Assembly (NCBI GenBank): GCA_938002655.1
Contig: CALLAC010000010.1
Span: 84,882-148,881 of the forward strand
Length of the DNA: 64,000 bases
Direction: 5' to 3'
Origin: an uncultured Cytophagales bacterium
GTDB taxonomy: Bacteria; Bacteroidota; Bacteroidia; Cytophagales; Thermonemataceae
Below the pieces are notes generated by a model, which did no database searches, was not told where the DNA came from, and saw only the letters and a program-made list of their open reading frames with translations. Shown here in pieces: positions 1-8,939 of the stretch. The position numbers and the translations under genes are program-made. Positions within the stretch are counted from its first letter, which is position 1. Each line of letters opens with the position of its first letter.

Positions 1-1
1 A

Positions 2-754
2 CTGCAAATGCCTGTACAAGTAATCTATCCCAAGAACATCTTTGAAATGCTTGAAAAAGTGGATAGTAGCAAAATTCATGTAGTTGATATCAATCCTTTT
101 GGTTATGTAATGGCTTCTTTGAATGGCAAGGTGGAGGTCATTGCTATTCGAGGCGATAAAAATAAAAATTTAGAAACCTATAATAGCTGTTTGCTGGTAA
201 ATGCTAAATCGCAAGTAAAAACACTTGCCGACCTCAAAAAAATGGGTAGTAAATTGGAAATGACTTTTGTAAATGCCGCCTCTACTTCGGGGCATCTAGT
301 GCCTCGTTTGTACCTGAATTCTCAAAAAATAGATGCCGAAGTAGTTTTCAAAGATGTAAGTTTCAAAGGAACACATGCCAATGTAATAGAACATATCCGC
401 AAAACTCCTAATGCCGTAGGAGCTTGTGCTTATAGTTTCTTACAAGACCAAATCAGTGCAGGAAAATACAAAAAAGAAGATTTTCGCATTCTTTGGATTT
501 CACCCGAAATTCCTCACGGACCAATAGCTATTTTGAAGGAACTTGATGCAGGTTTCCGCCAAAAAGTACAGAATGCTTTTTTAGCAATTCCCCAAGATGC
601 CCCCGAACTATGGCAAATGATTGTATCAAACTGGAACGCCAAAGTTGAAAATGTTTCCTACATCAAAGGTGATGATAAAGCCTTTGATAATCTCCGCAAA
701 ATTACCAACGAAGCCGATGACCTCATTCTCATTTTGAATTTTTATAGAGATTAA
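2..754 (+). CDS. PhnD-family phosphate/phosphonate ABC transporter substrate-binding protein (5' truncated by window edge)
   Basis: The reading frame is open to the left edge, so the true start lies outside the window; the ATG at 8 is probably internal. The visible 248 residues carry PhnD-family landmarks: a VVDINPFGYVMA segment matching the family's aromatic/GPFAYV ligand-wall region, a TSGHLVPRLYL stretch, and a PHGPIAILKEL segment near the C-terminus. The N-terminal signal peptide and first strands are missing, as expected if about 40-60 residues are off-window. The product would bind an oxyanion such as phosphonate, phosphite or phosphate outside the inner membrane and deliver it to an ABC permease. 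No permease or ATPase follows, so any transporter partners must lie upstream. The family is clear, the ligand is not. Confidence 0.8.
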   Translation: MQMPVQVIYPKNIFEMLEKVDSSKIHVVDINPFGYVMASLNGKVEVIAIRGDKNKNLETYNSCLLVNAKSQVKTLADLKKMGSKLEMTFVNAASTSGHLVPRLYLNSQKIDAEVVFKDVSFKGTHANVIEHIRKTPNAVGACAYSFLQDQISAGKYKKEDFRILWISPEIPHGPIAILKELDAGFRQKVQNAFLAIPQDAPELWQMIVSNWNAKVENVSYIKGDDKAFDNLRKITNEADDLILILNFYRD

Positions 755-768
755 AATTTGCGATTTTT

Positions 769-800
769 TTTGGATAAAATAAAAATTACTTTTATTTTTG
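769..800 (+). promoter_or_regulatory. Bacteroidetes-type promoter for rpmB
   Basis: TTTG at 769-772 is followed after 20 bases by TATTTTTG (793-800), matching the Bacteroidetes primary sigma consensus TTTG-N19-TAnnTTTG. The predicted transcript starts about 15 bases before the rpmB ATG at 824, which also argues against the upstream TTG start in the ORF track. Confidence 0.6.
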
Positions 801-823
801 CATTCCTAAAAATTGAAAAGATT

Positions 824-1063
824 ATGTCAAGAGTTTGCCAACTTACAGGAAAACGCCCCCGAGTAGGAAATAATGTTTCTCATGCTAACAATAAAACCAA
901 AAGAAGATTTGATATCAATCTTCAAACTAAAAAGTTTTATTCTCCTGAACTCGGTGAATGGATTACTTTGAAAGTTTCTACCAAAGCCTTACGTACTATC
1001 AACAAAAAAGGCATTGATGCAGTTATCAAAGAATCGGCGAAAAAAGGTACTTTGCACGTTTAG
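824..1063 (+). CDS. rpmB: 50S ribosomal protein L28
   Basis: This 79-residue protein matches bacterial L28: it opens MSRVCQLTGKRP, continues with NNVSHANNKTKRRF, and has the conserved SxKALRTINKKGID segment near the C-terminus. The ORF track starts at a TTG (758), but the ATG at 824 gives the normal family length and sits just downstream of a promoter. L28 is a small large-subunit protein that binds 23S rRNA near the E-site. In many Bacteroidetes rpmB is followed by rpmG and a small DUF4295 protein; here a hairpin terminator follows directly and the next gene is prfA, so L33 must be encoded elsewhere. Confidence 0.97.
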   Translation: MSRVCQLTGKRPRVGNNVSHANNKTKRRFDINLQTKKFYSPELGEWITLKVSTKALRTINKKGIDAVIKESAKKGTLHV

Positions 1064-1083
1064 TGAATACTACCTTTCACAAG

Positions 1084-1121
1084 AGAGCAAATCTATGTAG
1101 GTTTGCTCTTTTGTGTTTTTT
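1084..1121 (+). terminator. Rho-independent terminator after rpmB
   Basis: AGAGCAAA (1084-1091) pairs with TTTGCTCT (1102-1109) across a 10-base loop, followed by a T-rich tail. It ends the short rpmB transcript before prfA. Confidence 0.75.
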
Positions 1122-1199
1122 ATATCAAGATTTGAGGTATTTACAAGATTTTTAGCATAGGTTTGAAAAAGATCTGATTACTCAAAAAATTACAAGAAA

Positions 1200-2270
1200 A
1201 TGCTTGACAAATTAGAAGCCATCAAAAGCCGCTTTGAAGAGGTAAGCCACCAAATTACTCTGCCTGAAACTATGGCAGATATGAAAACTTTTGCAAAACT
1301 CAACAAAGAATACAAAGATTTGCAAAAAATTGTTGATAAATACAACGAATATAAATTGATTTTAGCCAATATTGAAAATGCTAAGCAAGTAATTGCCAAT
1401 GAAAAAGATGAAGATTTTCGTGAAATGGCAAAACTGGAATTAGACGAGCTTTTGCCTAAAAAAGAACAAATTGAAGAAGAAATCAAAGTTTTGCTTATTC
1501 CCAAAGACCCCAACGATAGCAAAAACGTCATTTTAGAAATCAGAGCAGGAACTGGTGGCGACGAGGCTTCGCTGTTTGCAGGCGATTTGCTCGAAATGTA
1601 TCAACGTTTTGCCCAAAGTCAGGGTTGGACCTTTGAAATCTTAGATTATACCGAAGGCGGCGTAGGTGGCTACAAAGAAGTAATTGTAAGCATCAAAGGC
1701 GAAGATGTATACGGCAAAATGAAATATGAATCCGGAGTGCATAGGGTGCAACGTGTACCTGCTACCGAAACACAAGGGCGTGTGCACACTTCTGCCGCTA
1801 CTGTTATGGTACTACCCGAAGCCGAAGAAGTAGATGTTGAAATCAATCCTGCTGATATCGAAATACAAACCTCTCGTTCGGGAGGAGCAGGCGGGCAGAA
1901 CGTCAATAAAGTTGAAACCAAAGTACAGCTTACTCACAAGCCTACGGGAATTGTAGTGGTGTGTCAGGTAGAGCGTTCTCAGCATGCCAATCGTGAACGA
2001 GCCTTACAAATACTTCGCACCAAACTTTATGAAATTGAGTTTGAAAAGCAAAATCAAGAACTTATTCAGCAACGCAAGTCGCAAGTCCGTTCAGGCGATC
2101 GATCCGAAAAAATTCGCACTTACAACTACCCTCAAAGTCGCGTAACCGACCATCGCATCGGTATGACTGTTTACAATCTAGACGCTGTGATGGCAGGAGA
2201 TGTTGGGCAATTTATTGAGGCTTTACGCCTTGCCGAAAATGCTGAAAAATTGAGTGAAGGCGTAAATTAA
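1200..2270 (+). CDS. prfA: Peptide chain release factor 1
   Basis: This is a 356-residue class I release factor of normal length. The GGQ motif that triggers peptidyl-tRNA hydrolysis lies at residues 231-233 in [14 protein letters not shown]. The PAT tripeptide in [13 protein letters not shown] is the RF1-type stop-codon recognition motif (UAA/UAG), which separates it from RF2 (SPF). The N-terminal part is a helical domain. The ATG at 1200 gives the usual [14 protein letters not shown] opening. It stands alone between the rpmB terminator and the convergent hisD, whose stop is 7 bases away. Confidence 0.98.
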   Translation: MLDKLEAIKSRFEEVSHQITLPETMADMKTFAKLNKEYKDLQKIVDKYNEYKLILANIENAKQVIANEKDEDFREMAKLELDELLPKKEQIEEEIKVLLIPKDPNDSKNVILEIRAGTGGDEASLFAGDLLEMYQRFAQSQGWTFEILDYTEGGVGGYKEVIVSIKGEDVYGKMKYESGVHRVQRVPATETQGRVHTSAATVMVLPEAEEVDVEINPADIEIQTSRSGGAGGQNVNKVETKVQLTHKPTGIVVVCQVERSQHANRERALQILRTKLYEIEFEKQNQELIQQRKSQVRSGDRSEKIRTYNYPQSRVTDHRIGMTVYNLDAVMAGDVGQFIEALRLAENAEKLSEGVN

Positions 2271-2277
2271 AGTTTGC

Positions 2278-3552
2278 TTATTGATTTAGGCGTATCGTTA
2301 CTGCTCTTTTATGAGCTTCTAATTGTTCGTTTTCAGCCATAATACTAATGGTTTGGCTAATATTTTGCAAACCTTTTTTAGAGATTTTTTGAAAAGTGAT
2401 TTTTCTAACAAAGCTATCTACCGAAACCCCACTGTATGCCCGAGCAAAACTATTGGTAGGCAAGGTGTGGTTAGTTCCTGATGCATAATCGCCTGCACTT
2501 TCGGGAGTATAATTTCCTAAAAATACCGAACCTGCATTGATGATTTTATCAGCGACTTTTTCGGCATTTTTCAGAGCCAAAATCAAGTGTTCGGGGGCAT
2601 ACAAGTTTACTAAATCCAAAGCATCGTTGGGTTTTTCTACTACAATAATTTTACTTTGAGCAAGAGCCTTTTGAGCAATTTCGTTACGAGGTAAACTTGT
2701 GAGCTGTTTTTGCACTTCTTGCTTTACTTTTTCAGCCATTTTGAGCGAATTAGTAACCAAAATCACTTGGCTATCGGTGCCGTGTTCGGCTTGTGAAAGC
2801 AAATCTGCGGCAACAAAAGCAGGGCGAGCCGTTTCATCTGCCCAAACCATCACCTCCGAAGGTCCTGCGGGCATATCAATGGCTACATATTCGCGAGACA
2901 CAAGCTGTTTGGCAGTAGTAACCCACTGATTTCCAGGACCAAAAATTTTATACACTTTCGGAACACTTTCTGTACCAAAAGCCATAGCTCCAATGGCTTG
3001 TACGCCTCCTATTTTGAAAATTTTATGAACCCCCACTTTCCAAGCTGTAAACAAAATAGCAGGGTGAATTTCACCATTTTTGGCAGGGGTGCATAAAATT
3101 ACTTCTTTACAAGCCGCAATTTGAGCAGGTATGCCCAACATCAGTACCGTAGAAAAGAGCGGGGCAGTTCCGCCGGGAATATACAAACCAACTTTTTCTA
3201 TACCTACACTTTTTCGCCAACAAGTAACTCCTTCCATTGTTTGCACTTTCTTGGGCTTTTCAAGCTGTTTTTCGTGAAATTTGTAGATATTGCTGTATGC
3301 CTGCTCTATGGCTTTCCGCAGTTTTTTATCAATGCTTTTGATAGCTTTCTCAATTTCTGAATTACTTACTTGCAAATCTCCTCCATAATTGTCGAATTTC
3401 TGATTGAACTCACGAACTGCCTTATCACCATTTTCACGAATTTCGTCTAAAATACTTTCTACCTTGCTTACAATATCGCTATACTGTACCGTAGGGCGTT
3501 GCAAAAGGCTTTCCCATTGCTTACGAATAGGATTTTGAATAATAGTTAACAT
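2278..3552 (-). CDS. hisD: Histidinol dehydrogenase
   Basis: HisD catalyses the last two oxidation steps of histidine synthesis, L-histidinol to L-histidine with two NAD+. The 424-residue protein contains the family blocks GPGNQWVTTAKQL, DMPAGPSEVMVWAD and AEHGTDSQVILVT, with the catalytic PEHL pair and the GDYASGTNHTLPT zinc-ligand region near the C-terminus. The ORF track adds 17 residues from an upstream ATG at 3603; the ATG at 3552 gives the usual start (MLTIIQNP) and leaves room for a promoter box. HisD is not beside other his genes: hisF is 20 kb away and neither has his neighbours, so the pathway is dispersed in this genome. Confidence 0.96.
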   Translation of the reverse strand: MLTIIQNPIRKQWESLLQRPTVQYSDIVSKVESILDEIRENGDKAVREFNQKFDNYGGDLQVSNSEIEKAIKSIDKKLRKAIEQAYSNIYKFHEKQLEKPKKVQTMEGVTCWRKSVGIEKVGLYIPGGTAPLFSTVLMLGIPAQIAACKEVILCTPAKNGEIHPAILFTAWKVGVHKIFKIGGVQAIGAMAFGTESVPKVYKIFGPGNQWVTTAKQLVSREYVAIDMPAGPSEVMVWADETARPAFVAADLLSQAEHGTDSQVILVTNSLKMAEKVKQEVQKQLTSLPRNEIAQKALAQSKIIVVEKPNDALDLVNLYAPEHLILALKNAEKVADKIINAGSVFLGNYTPESAGDYASGTNHTLPTNSFARAYSGVSVDSFVRKITFQKISKKGLQNISQTISIMAENEQLEAHKRAVTIRLNQ

Positions 3553-3574
3553 AGCCGACACATTTTGTAGACTG

Positions 3575-3582
3575 CAAAAATA
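3575..3582 (-). promoter_or_regulatory. Candidate -7 box for hisD
   Basis: On the minus strand this reads TATTTTTG, matching TAnnTTTG, about 23 bases upstream of the hisD ATG. No good TTTG -33 element is seen at the expected distance, so the call is tentative. Confidence 0.35.
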
Positions 3583-3671
3583 CAGATTTTGTAAAAAAAA
3601 CATTGAGAAACGTTTTTTTATGCAGAAAATTTTTCAATTTTGAAAAAACTAAGCCAAATTTCTTCTGTGCT

Positions 3672-4490
3672 ATGTCAGTTCATTCAGAAATTAAAAAAGT
3701 AACTACACACAAACTTTTGGAAATGAAGCATAAAGGGGAAAAAATCTCCATGCTCACCGCCTATGATTATTCACTTGCAAAAATTGTTGATGAAGCAGGT
3801 ACAGATGTTATTTTAGTAGGTGATAGTGCCTCCAATGTTATGGCAGGCAACGAAACCACCCTCCCTATCACCCTTGACCAAATGATTTACCATGCTGCAA
3901 GCGTAGTAAAGGCTGTAAAAAGAGCTTTGGTAGTTGTAGATTTACCTTTTGGCTCGTATCAGGGCAATTCTAAAGAAGCATTGCAATCTACCATTCGCAT
4001 AATGAAAGAGACAGGCGGGCATGCTATCAAAATGGAAGGTGGTGCCGAAATCGCTGAATCTATTACTCGTATACTTTCCGCAGGCGTACCCGTGATGGGA
4101 CATTTGGGGCTTACCCCTCAATCTATTTATAAATTTGGCACTTACAATGTCAGAGCCAAAGAAGAAGCCGAAGCTAAAAAGCTATTGGAAGATGCCATGC
4201 TTTTGGATAAATTAGGGTGCTTTGCTTTAGTGTTAGAGAAAATTCCTGCAATGCTTGCCAAACAAGTTACTGAAAGTGTAAGTATTCCTGTGATTGGCAT
4301 CGGAGCAGGACCTTACGTAGATGGGCAAGTGCTTGTACTTCATGATATGCTCGGCATCAACAAAGATTTCAGTCCTCGTTTTCTTCGCCGCTATGCCGAT
4401 TTGAACACTATCATTCACAAGGCAGTAGAGCAGTATATTGCAGACGTAAAAAACAAAGACTTTCCCAACGAAAAAGAATCTTATTTCTAA
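3672..4490 (+). CDS. panB: 3-methyl-2-oxobutanoate hydroxymethyltransferase
   Basis: PanB transfers a hydroxymethyl group from methylene-tetrahydrofolate to alpha-ketoisovalerate, giving ketopantoate, the first committed step to pantothenate and CoA. The 272-residue TIM-barrel protein shows the family signature [19 protein letters not shown] with VGDSASNV metal/substrate residues, KMEGG, and HLGLTPQS. The ATG at 3672 ([11 protein letters not shown]) fits family length better than the ORF-track ATG at 3603, which adds a 23-residue extension overlapping the hisD upstream region. It is divergent from hisD and ends at a strong bidirectional hairpin. No panC or panD is visible in the window. Confidence 0.97.
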   Translation: MSVHSEIKKVTTHKLLEMKHKGEKISMLTAYDYSLAKIVDEAGTDVILVGDSASNVMAGNETTLPITLDQMIYHAASVVKAVKRALVVVDLPFGSYQGNSKEALQSTIRIMKETGGHAIKMEGGAEIAESITRILSAGVPVMGHLGLTPQSIYKFGTYNVRAKEEAEAKKLLEDAMLLDKLGCFALVLEKIPAMLAKQVTESVSIPVIGIGAGPYVDGQVLVLHDMLGINKDFSPRFLRRYADLNTIIHKAVEQYIADVKNKDFPNEKESYF

Positions 4491-4497
4491 AAAAACC

Positions 4498-4533
4498 GAA
4501 ACTTTCACTCTACAGCGTGAAGGTTTCAGTTTT
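4498..4533. terminator. Bidirectional terminator between panB and fadD
   Basis: GAAACTTTCAC (4498-4508) pairs with GTGAAGGTTTC (4517-4527) with one G-T pair. An A-run lies on the left and TTTTATT on the right, so it can end both the panB and the convergent acyl-CoA ligase transcripts. Confidence 0.75.
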
Positions 4534-4554
4534 ATTCGCTAAAATCATTTTACT

Positions 4555-6258
4555 TTATGAGCTTGTGCCTGTTTTGCCTTGTGCTTCTAATTGGGCTTTG
4601 AGTTCATCTTTCAGTACTTTACGCAAAATCTTGCCTACATTGGATTTGGGCAACTCTTTGCGAAACTCAATATCACGAGGCTGTTTATAGCCTGTTAGGT
4701 TTTCTTCGCAATATTTACGCAACTCTTGCTCTGTGAGGCTTTCATCTTTTTTTACTACATAAATTTTAACTCTTTCTGTGGCTTTGGCATCGGGCACACC
4801 GATAGCGGCAACTTCTAAGACTTTGGGGTGCCCTGCAACTACATCTTCTACTTCATTTGGATAGACATTGAAGCCTGAAACCAAAATCATATCTTTCTTT
4901 CTGTCTACAATTTTGAAAAATCCATCGGGTTGCATGACCCCAATGTCTCCTGTTTTGAACCAACCGTCTTCTGTAAAAACTTTGGCAGTTTCATCAGGGC
5001 GATTCCAGTAGCCCAACATCACATTAGGACCTTTGGCACAAATTTCACCTGCTTCCCCCAAAGGCACCTCTCTGCCATCTTCATCAATCAATTTCAAATC
5101 AACGTTGGGCAAAGGGATACCAATGGTTCCAATTTGCTCGGTACCATCGATAGGGTTGCAAGTAAGTACAGGCGAAGTTTCGCTCAATCCGTAGCCTTCG
5201 GCTACTGCAATGCCTGTGAGTTGTTTCCATTTTTCGGCAACGGGCTTTTGCATAGCCATACCGCCTGCTACAATAGTTTTTACTCCACTCCAATTGATTT
5301 TTTTGAAATCGGGGTGGTTCATCATACCGATAAAAAGCGTATTGAGCCCTGTCATCACGGTAAAGCGATTTTTGATAAGCTCGCCTAAAAAGCTTTGCAT
5401 ATCACGAGGATTGGGAATAAGAATATTTTTTGCTCCGATGGCTATCATTGAAAAGCAGTTTACCGTAAGAGCAAAAACATGATATAAAGGCAACGGAGTA
5501 ACAATAACTTCCTGTCGCTCTACCAATTTAGGAGCCATCCACGCCTTGATTTGCATCATATTGGCTATAATATTACGATGCGTAAGCATCGCTCCTTTGG
5601 AAACACCCGTAGTACCACCTGTATACTGCAAAAAGGCTATATCTTGGGAAGTAATTTCAGGAGATTTGTAGGGGTTTTTCGCTCCCAAAGCCAATGCTTT
5701 GTTGAAAGCAATTGCATTGGGGATATTAAAAGGAGGCACCATTTTTTTCTTGTACTTCACTACATAATTTACGATTTTCCCTTTCAGAAAGCCCAACATA
5801 TCCCCTATTTCTGTAACAATAACATGCTTGATGTTTGTATGAGGAAGTGCTTTTTCTAAATTGCTTGCAAAATTGGCAAGTATGATGGTTGCTTTTACAT
5901 CAGCATCTTTGTACTGATGTTCCATTTCACGCACTGTATACTGCGGATTGACATTCACTGCGGTACAGCCTGCTCGCAAAACACCAAACAAAGCCACAGG
6001 ATACTGCAAAATATTAGGCATTTGCAAGCCGACTTTATCGCCTTTCTGCAAGCCCAAACTTTGTAAAAAAGCCGCAAAATCACGAGATTTTTTATCTACT
6101 TCCCGATAAGTAAGTACTTTATCCATGAATTGATAGGCAGGCAAGTCTGCAAATTTTTGGAAATGCTCTTCTAAAAAAGCTACAAGCGAAGGATAAGCAT
6201 CAGGATTGATTTCTTTGGGTACTTTTGGAGGATAACTCTTGAACCATACTTTTTCCAT
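4555..6258 (-). CDS. fadD: Long-chain-fatty-acid--CoA ligase
   Basis: This 567-residue member of the ANL adenylating superfamily activates free fatty acids to acyl-CoA via an acyl-AMP. The nucleotide-binding P-loop YTGGTTGVSKG is at residues 212-222; YGLSETSPV, GWFKTGDIGVMQPDGFFKIVDRKKD and a C-terminal PKSNVGKILRKVL hinge/lysine motif follow in the normal order. The pattern is closest to bacterial FadD rather than to acetyl-CoA synthetase. It is a single-gene unit with a gene-free 308-base upstream region. It could feed beta-oxidation together with the DECR-like reductase at 37.7 kb, but that link is inference. Confidence 0.93.
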   Translation of the reverse strand: MEKVWFKSYPPKVPKEINPDAYPSLVAFLEEHFQKFADLPAYQFMDKVLTYREVDKKSRDFAAFLQSLGLQKGDKVGLQMPNILQYPVALFGVLRAGCTAVNVNPQYTVREMEHQYKDADVKATIILANFASNLEKALPHTNIKHVIVTEIGDMLGFLKGKIVNYVVKYKKKMVPPFNIPNAIAFNKALALGAKNPYKSPEITSQDIAFLQYTGGTTGVSKGAMLTHRNIIANMMQIKAWMAPKLVERQEVIVTPLPLYHVFALTVNCFSMIAIGAKNILIPNPRDMQSFLGELIKNRFTVMTGLNTLFIGMMNHPDFKKINWSGVKTIVAGGMAMQKPVAEKWKQLTGIAVAEGYGLSETSPVLTCNPIDGTEQIGTIGIPLPNVDLKLIDEDGREVPLGEAGEICAKGPNVMLGYWNRPDETAKVFTEDGWFKTGDIGVMQPDGFFKIVDRKKDMILVSGFNVYPNEVEDVVAGHPKVLEVAAIGVPDAKATERVKIYVVKKDESLTEQELRKYCEENLTGYKQPRDIEFRKELPKSNVGKILRKVLKDELKAQLEAQGKTGTSS

Positions 6259-6566
6259 AAGTTTACTAATTTAGGTTTAATAAGCAAATTTGTTATTTTT
6301 AAGGCATCAAATTGTTGAGCTTTAACCCACAAGCAAAGTTTTTAATTTTCAGAAAAGAGCATTTCGATTGGGCAAACTTCTTGCCGCTCAAGCATTTTTT
6401 CTTTTTCTTTTCTGCTTTTTAGCGATTTCTTTTCATGTTTACAATCTTATTTTACTTTTGTTTTCAGAATGATTGGTAGCGAAAAGTAAAAAAATTTTGT
6501 TACACTTCAAGTCAAATGTAAGAAAAATTTTATGCTTGTAGGCGTTAAAAAATGATTTACAGATTT
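6259..6566. other. Gene-free intergenic stretch between fadD and uvrD
   Basis: About 308 A+T-rich bases hold no ORF of useful length on either strand. A TACTTTTG box (6453-6460, plus strand) matches the -7 consensus but no gene follows it. No hairpin with a convincing stem was seen. It presumably carries the fadD promoter, which I could not identify by consensus. Confidence 0.4.
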
Positions 6567-8801
6567 TTATCCATGAACTTTCAATTTAGCAAAGCTCAGT
6601 AATAAAGTTTTTTCACCGAAATCATCAAATTGTATACGTGCTTTGCGTTCTTTATCTTCGCCCTGTATTTCTAAAACCAATCCAAAACCAAATTTCAAAT
6701 GCTCTACACGCATACCTGGGGCAAGATAAGTGGTATCGCTGGGTTTGAAGTCGGGTGAGGGTTTGTAAGTAGTTTTTTGGGTTTGAGCCGTAGTAGCCTG
6801 CAAAGAGTTCAGGAAGTTTTTCACTGCCACTCTATCGCTTGAAGGCAGAATTGTTTTTTTCTGTTTGATACAACGGGGGTCAATTTCATCAAGAAAGCGG
6901 CTGGGTTCGCAGTCTTTAATTCTGCCAAAACGATAGCGAGAAGTCGCATACGTAAGGGTTAGCTTTTCTTCTGCCCTGGTAATAGCCACATAAAACAGCC
7001 TTCTTTCCTCCTCTAGTTCAGCTCTACTACCAATCATCATTTGCGAAGGGAACAAGTCTTCTTCCATTCCTACTACAAAAACGTGCTTAAATTCCAATCC
7101 TTTTGCCGAATGGATAGTCATTAGTGTTATGGCATCTTTGTTATCTTCTTCACTTTCAGGTTCATCGGCATTAGTTAGCAAAGAGATTTCCTGCAAGAAT
7201 GCTCCCAAACTTTTATCAGTGTTTTCAGGGTTATCTACGAATTCTTTGATACCATTCAAAAGTTCTTGCACGTTTTCGTAGCGGGCAAGCCCTTCAATGG
7301 ATTTATCTTCATACAATTCTTTGAGTAAGCCTGAGTTTTTGGCGATTTCCATTGCGGCATCATAAGCATTTTTTTGCTCAATAGCCATTTTAAAACTCTT
7401 GATAAGTGTAGCAAAAGTATCCAGAGCCAAAGCCACCCTTCCACCAATATACTTAAAGGCGTTGCAGAGTACATCCCAAATAGAAACTTTGTATTCGTTG
7501 GCTACTACTACGATTCGGGCAATCGTGGCATCACCCACTCCTCTTTTAGGCAGATTGATAATTCGGCGAAAAGCCTCTTCATCATTTTGGTTCAGGGCAA
7601 AACGGAAATAAGCGACCAAATCTTTAATTTCTTTTCGTTGGTAAAAAGAAAGCCCTCCTACAACCTTGTAGCGAAGGTTGAGCTTACGAAGAGCTTCTTC
7701 AAATGTTCGGGATTGGGCGTTGGTTCGGTAAAGAATAGCGAAATCGCTATTTTTGCGTTTCTTTTGCATTTTTTCTTCAAAGATACTTTGAGCTACCATA
7801 CGAGCTTCTTCGGCATCGGAAGCGGCTTTGAGCAGTTCTATGGCTTCGCCTTCGGCGTTGGCAGTCCATACATTTTTTTTGAGTTGGGCTTGATTTTTGG
7901 CAATAACAGAATTTGCGGCTTGTACAATAGTTTTGGTAGAACGATAGTTCTGCTCTAAGCGAATAGCTTTGAGATTAGGATAATCTCTTTCAAAATTCAA
8001 AATATTTTGAATATCTGCTCCGCGGAAAGCATAAATGCTTTGGGCGTCGTCTCCTACTACGGCAATATTCTGATGAACAGCCGCCAATTTGCGTGTAATA
8101 AGATATTGGGAAACATTGGTATCTTGAAACTCATCTACCATTACATAGCGAAACTTATGCTGATACTTGTTCAGCACGTCCAGATGATCGCGAAAGAGCA
8201 CATTGGTATTGAAGAGCAAATCGTCAAAATCCATTGCATTAGCCTTAAAGAGCCTTTCTTGATAAATTTGATAAATTTTTCCGATTTCAGGTCTTTGATA
8301 GCTTTCATCATCCGCTCGGTAGATAGGGTTGGTATTGTATTCACGATACGAAATCAGTCTGTTTTTTGCTCCCGAAATACGAGAAAATACAACAGCTGGC
8401 TTGTAGAGCTTATCATCAAGATTTAGTTCTTTAACAATGTTTTTGATAAGATTTTTAGAGTCTTCGGTGTCATAAATACTAAAATCGCGTGTATAGCCTA
8501 ATCTATGCCCATCTATGCGTAAAATTTTGGCAAAAATTGAGTGAAAAGTTCCCATCCAAATATTTTTGGCTTCGTGCCCTACCACTTTTGCAATACGTTC
8601 TCGCATTTCGTTGGCGGCTTTGTTGGTAAAAGTGAGTGCTAAAATTTGGTAAGGATCTACTCCGTGGTAAATCAGATGAGCGATTCGGTAGGTAAGCACT
8701 CTGGTTTTACCCGAGCCTGCTCCCGCAATAATCATCAAGGGACCTTCGGTATGAATAACTGCTTGACGCTGAGGCTCGTTTAATCCTTCAAGGTATTCCA
8801 T
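6567..8801 (-). CDS. UvrD/PcrA-type ATP-dependent DNA helicase
   Basis: This superfamily 1A 3'-5' helicase of 744 residues has all the motifs in order: AGAGSGKT (Walker A, residues 26-33), DEFQDTN (Walker B), GDDAQSIYAFRGA, QNYRST, TIHSAKGLEFKHVFVVG and VAITRAEEKLTL. The C-terminal end (GMRVEHLKFGFGLVLEIQG) is the Tudor-like tail that in PcrA/UvrD contacts RNA polymerase. It should act in nucleotide-excision repair, mismatch repair and removal of stalled complexes. The ORF track adds 28 residues; the ATG at 8801 (MEYLEGLNEPQRQAV) matches the family, and the divergent promoters lie inside that extension. A uvrD or pcrA symbol would be equally defensible. Confidence 0.95.
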   Translation of the reverse strand: MEYLEGLNEPQRQAVIHTEGPLMIIAGAGSGKTRVLTYRIAHLIYHGVDPYQILALTFTNKAANEMRERIAKVVGHEAKNIWMGTFHSIFAKILRIDGHRLGYTRDFSIYDTEDSKNLIKNIVKELNLDDKLYKPAVVFSRISGAKNRLISYREYNTNPIYRADDESYQRPEIGKIYQIYQERLFKANAMDFDDLLFNTNVLFRDHLDVLNKYQHKFRYVMVDEFQDTNVSQYLITRKLAAVHQNIAVVGDDAQSIYAFRGADIQNILNFERDYPNLKAIRLEQNYRSTKTIVQAANSVIAKNQAQLKKNVWTANAEGEAIELLKAASDAEEARMVAQSIFEEKMQKKRKNSDFAILYRTNAQSRTFEEALRKLNLRYKVVGGLSFYQRKEIKDLVAYFRFALNQNDEEAFRRIINLPKRGVGDATIARIVVVANEYKVSIWDVLCNAFKYIGGRVALALDTFATLIKSFKMAIEQKNAYDAAMEIAKNSGLLKELYEDKSIEGLARYENVQELLNGIKEFVDNPENTDKSLGAFLQEISLLTNADEPESEEDNKDAITLMTIHSAKGLEFKHVFVVGMEEDLFPSQMMIGSRAELEEERRLFYVAITRAEEKLTLTYATSRYRFGRIKDCEPSRFLDEIDPRCIKQKKTILPSSDRVAVKNFLNSLQATTAQTQKTTYKPSPDFKPSDTTYLAPGMRVEHLKFGFGLVLEIQGEDKERKARIQFDDFGEKTLLLSFAKLKVHG

Positions 8802-8869
8802 TTTCGCTAAAATTTTCTGCAATTTACACAGATTTACTATCTCTTGCAAAAGAAGTTTACTGTTAAGCA

Positions 8870-8900
8870 TTTGCACAAAAAACAAATATAGCTAATTTTG
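8870..8900 (+). promoter_or_regulatory. Promoter for the SurA-like lipoprotein
   Basis: TTTG (8870-8873), exactly 19 bases, then TAATTTTG (8893-8900) is a perfect Bacteroidetes consensus promoter. It puts the transcript start about 30 bases before the ATG at 8940 and overlaps the divergent uvrD promoter. Confidence 0.7.
8883..8890 (-). promoter_or_regulatory. Candidate -7 box for uvrD
   Basis: The minus strand reads TATATTTG, matching TAnnTTTG, about 80 bases upstream of the uvrD ATG. It lies between the two elements of the plus-strand promoter, so the two promoters should compete for polymerase. No clean -33 element was found. Confidence 0.4.
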
Positions 8901-8939
8901 AAGCTCTTTGTTAATTGCAAAATACAAAACATTCTTAAA

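Noticed and set aside
6453-6460. TACTTTTG box with no gene behind it
   Set aside because: It matches the promoter -7 consensus but has no -33 partner and only a few codons follow before a stop.
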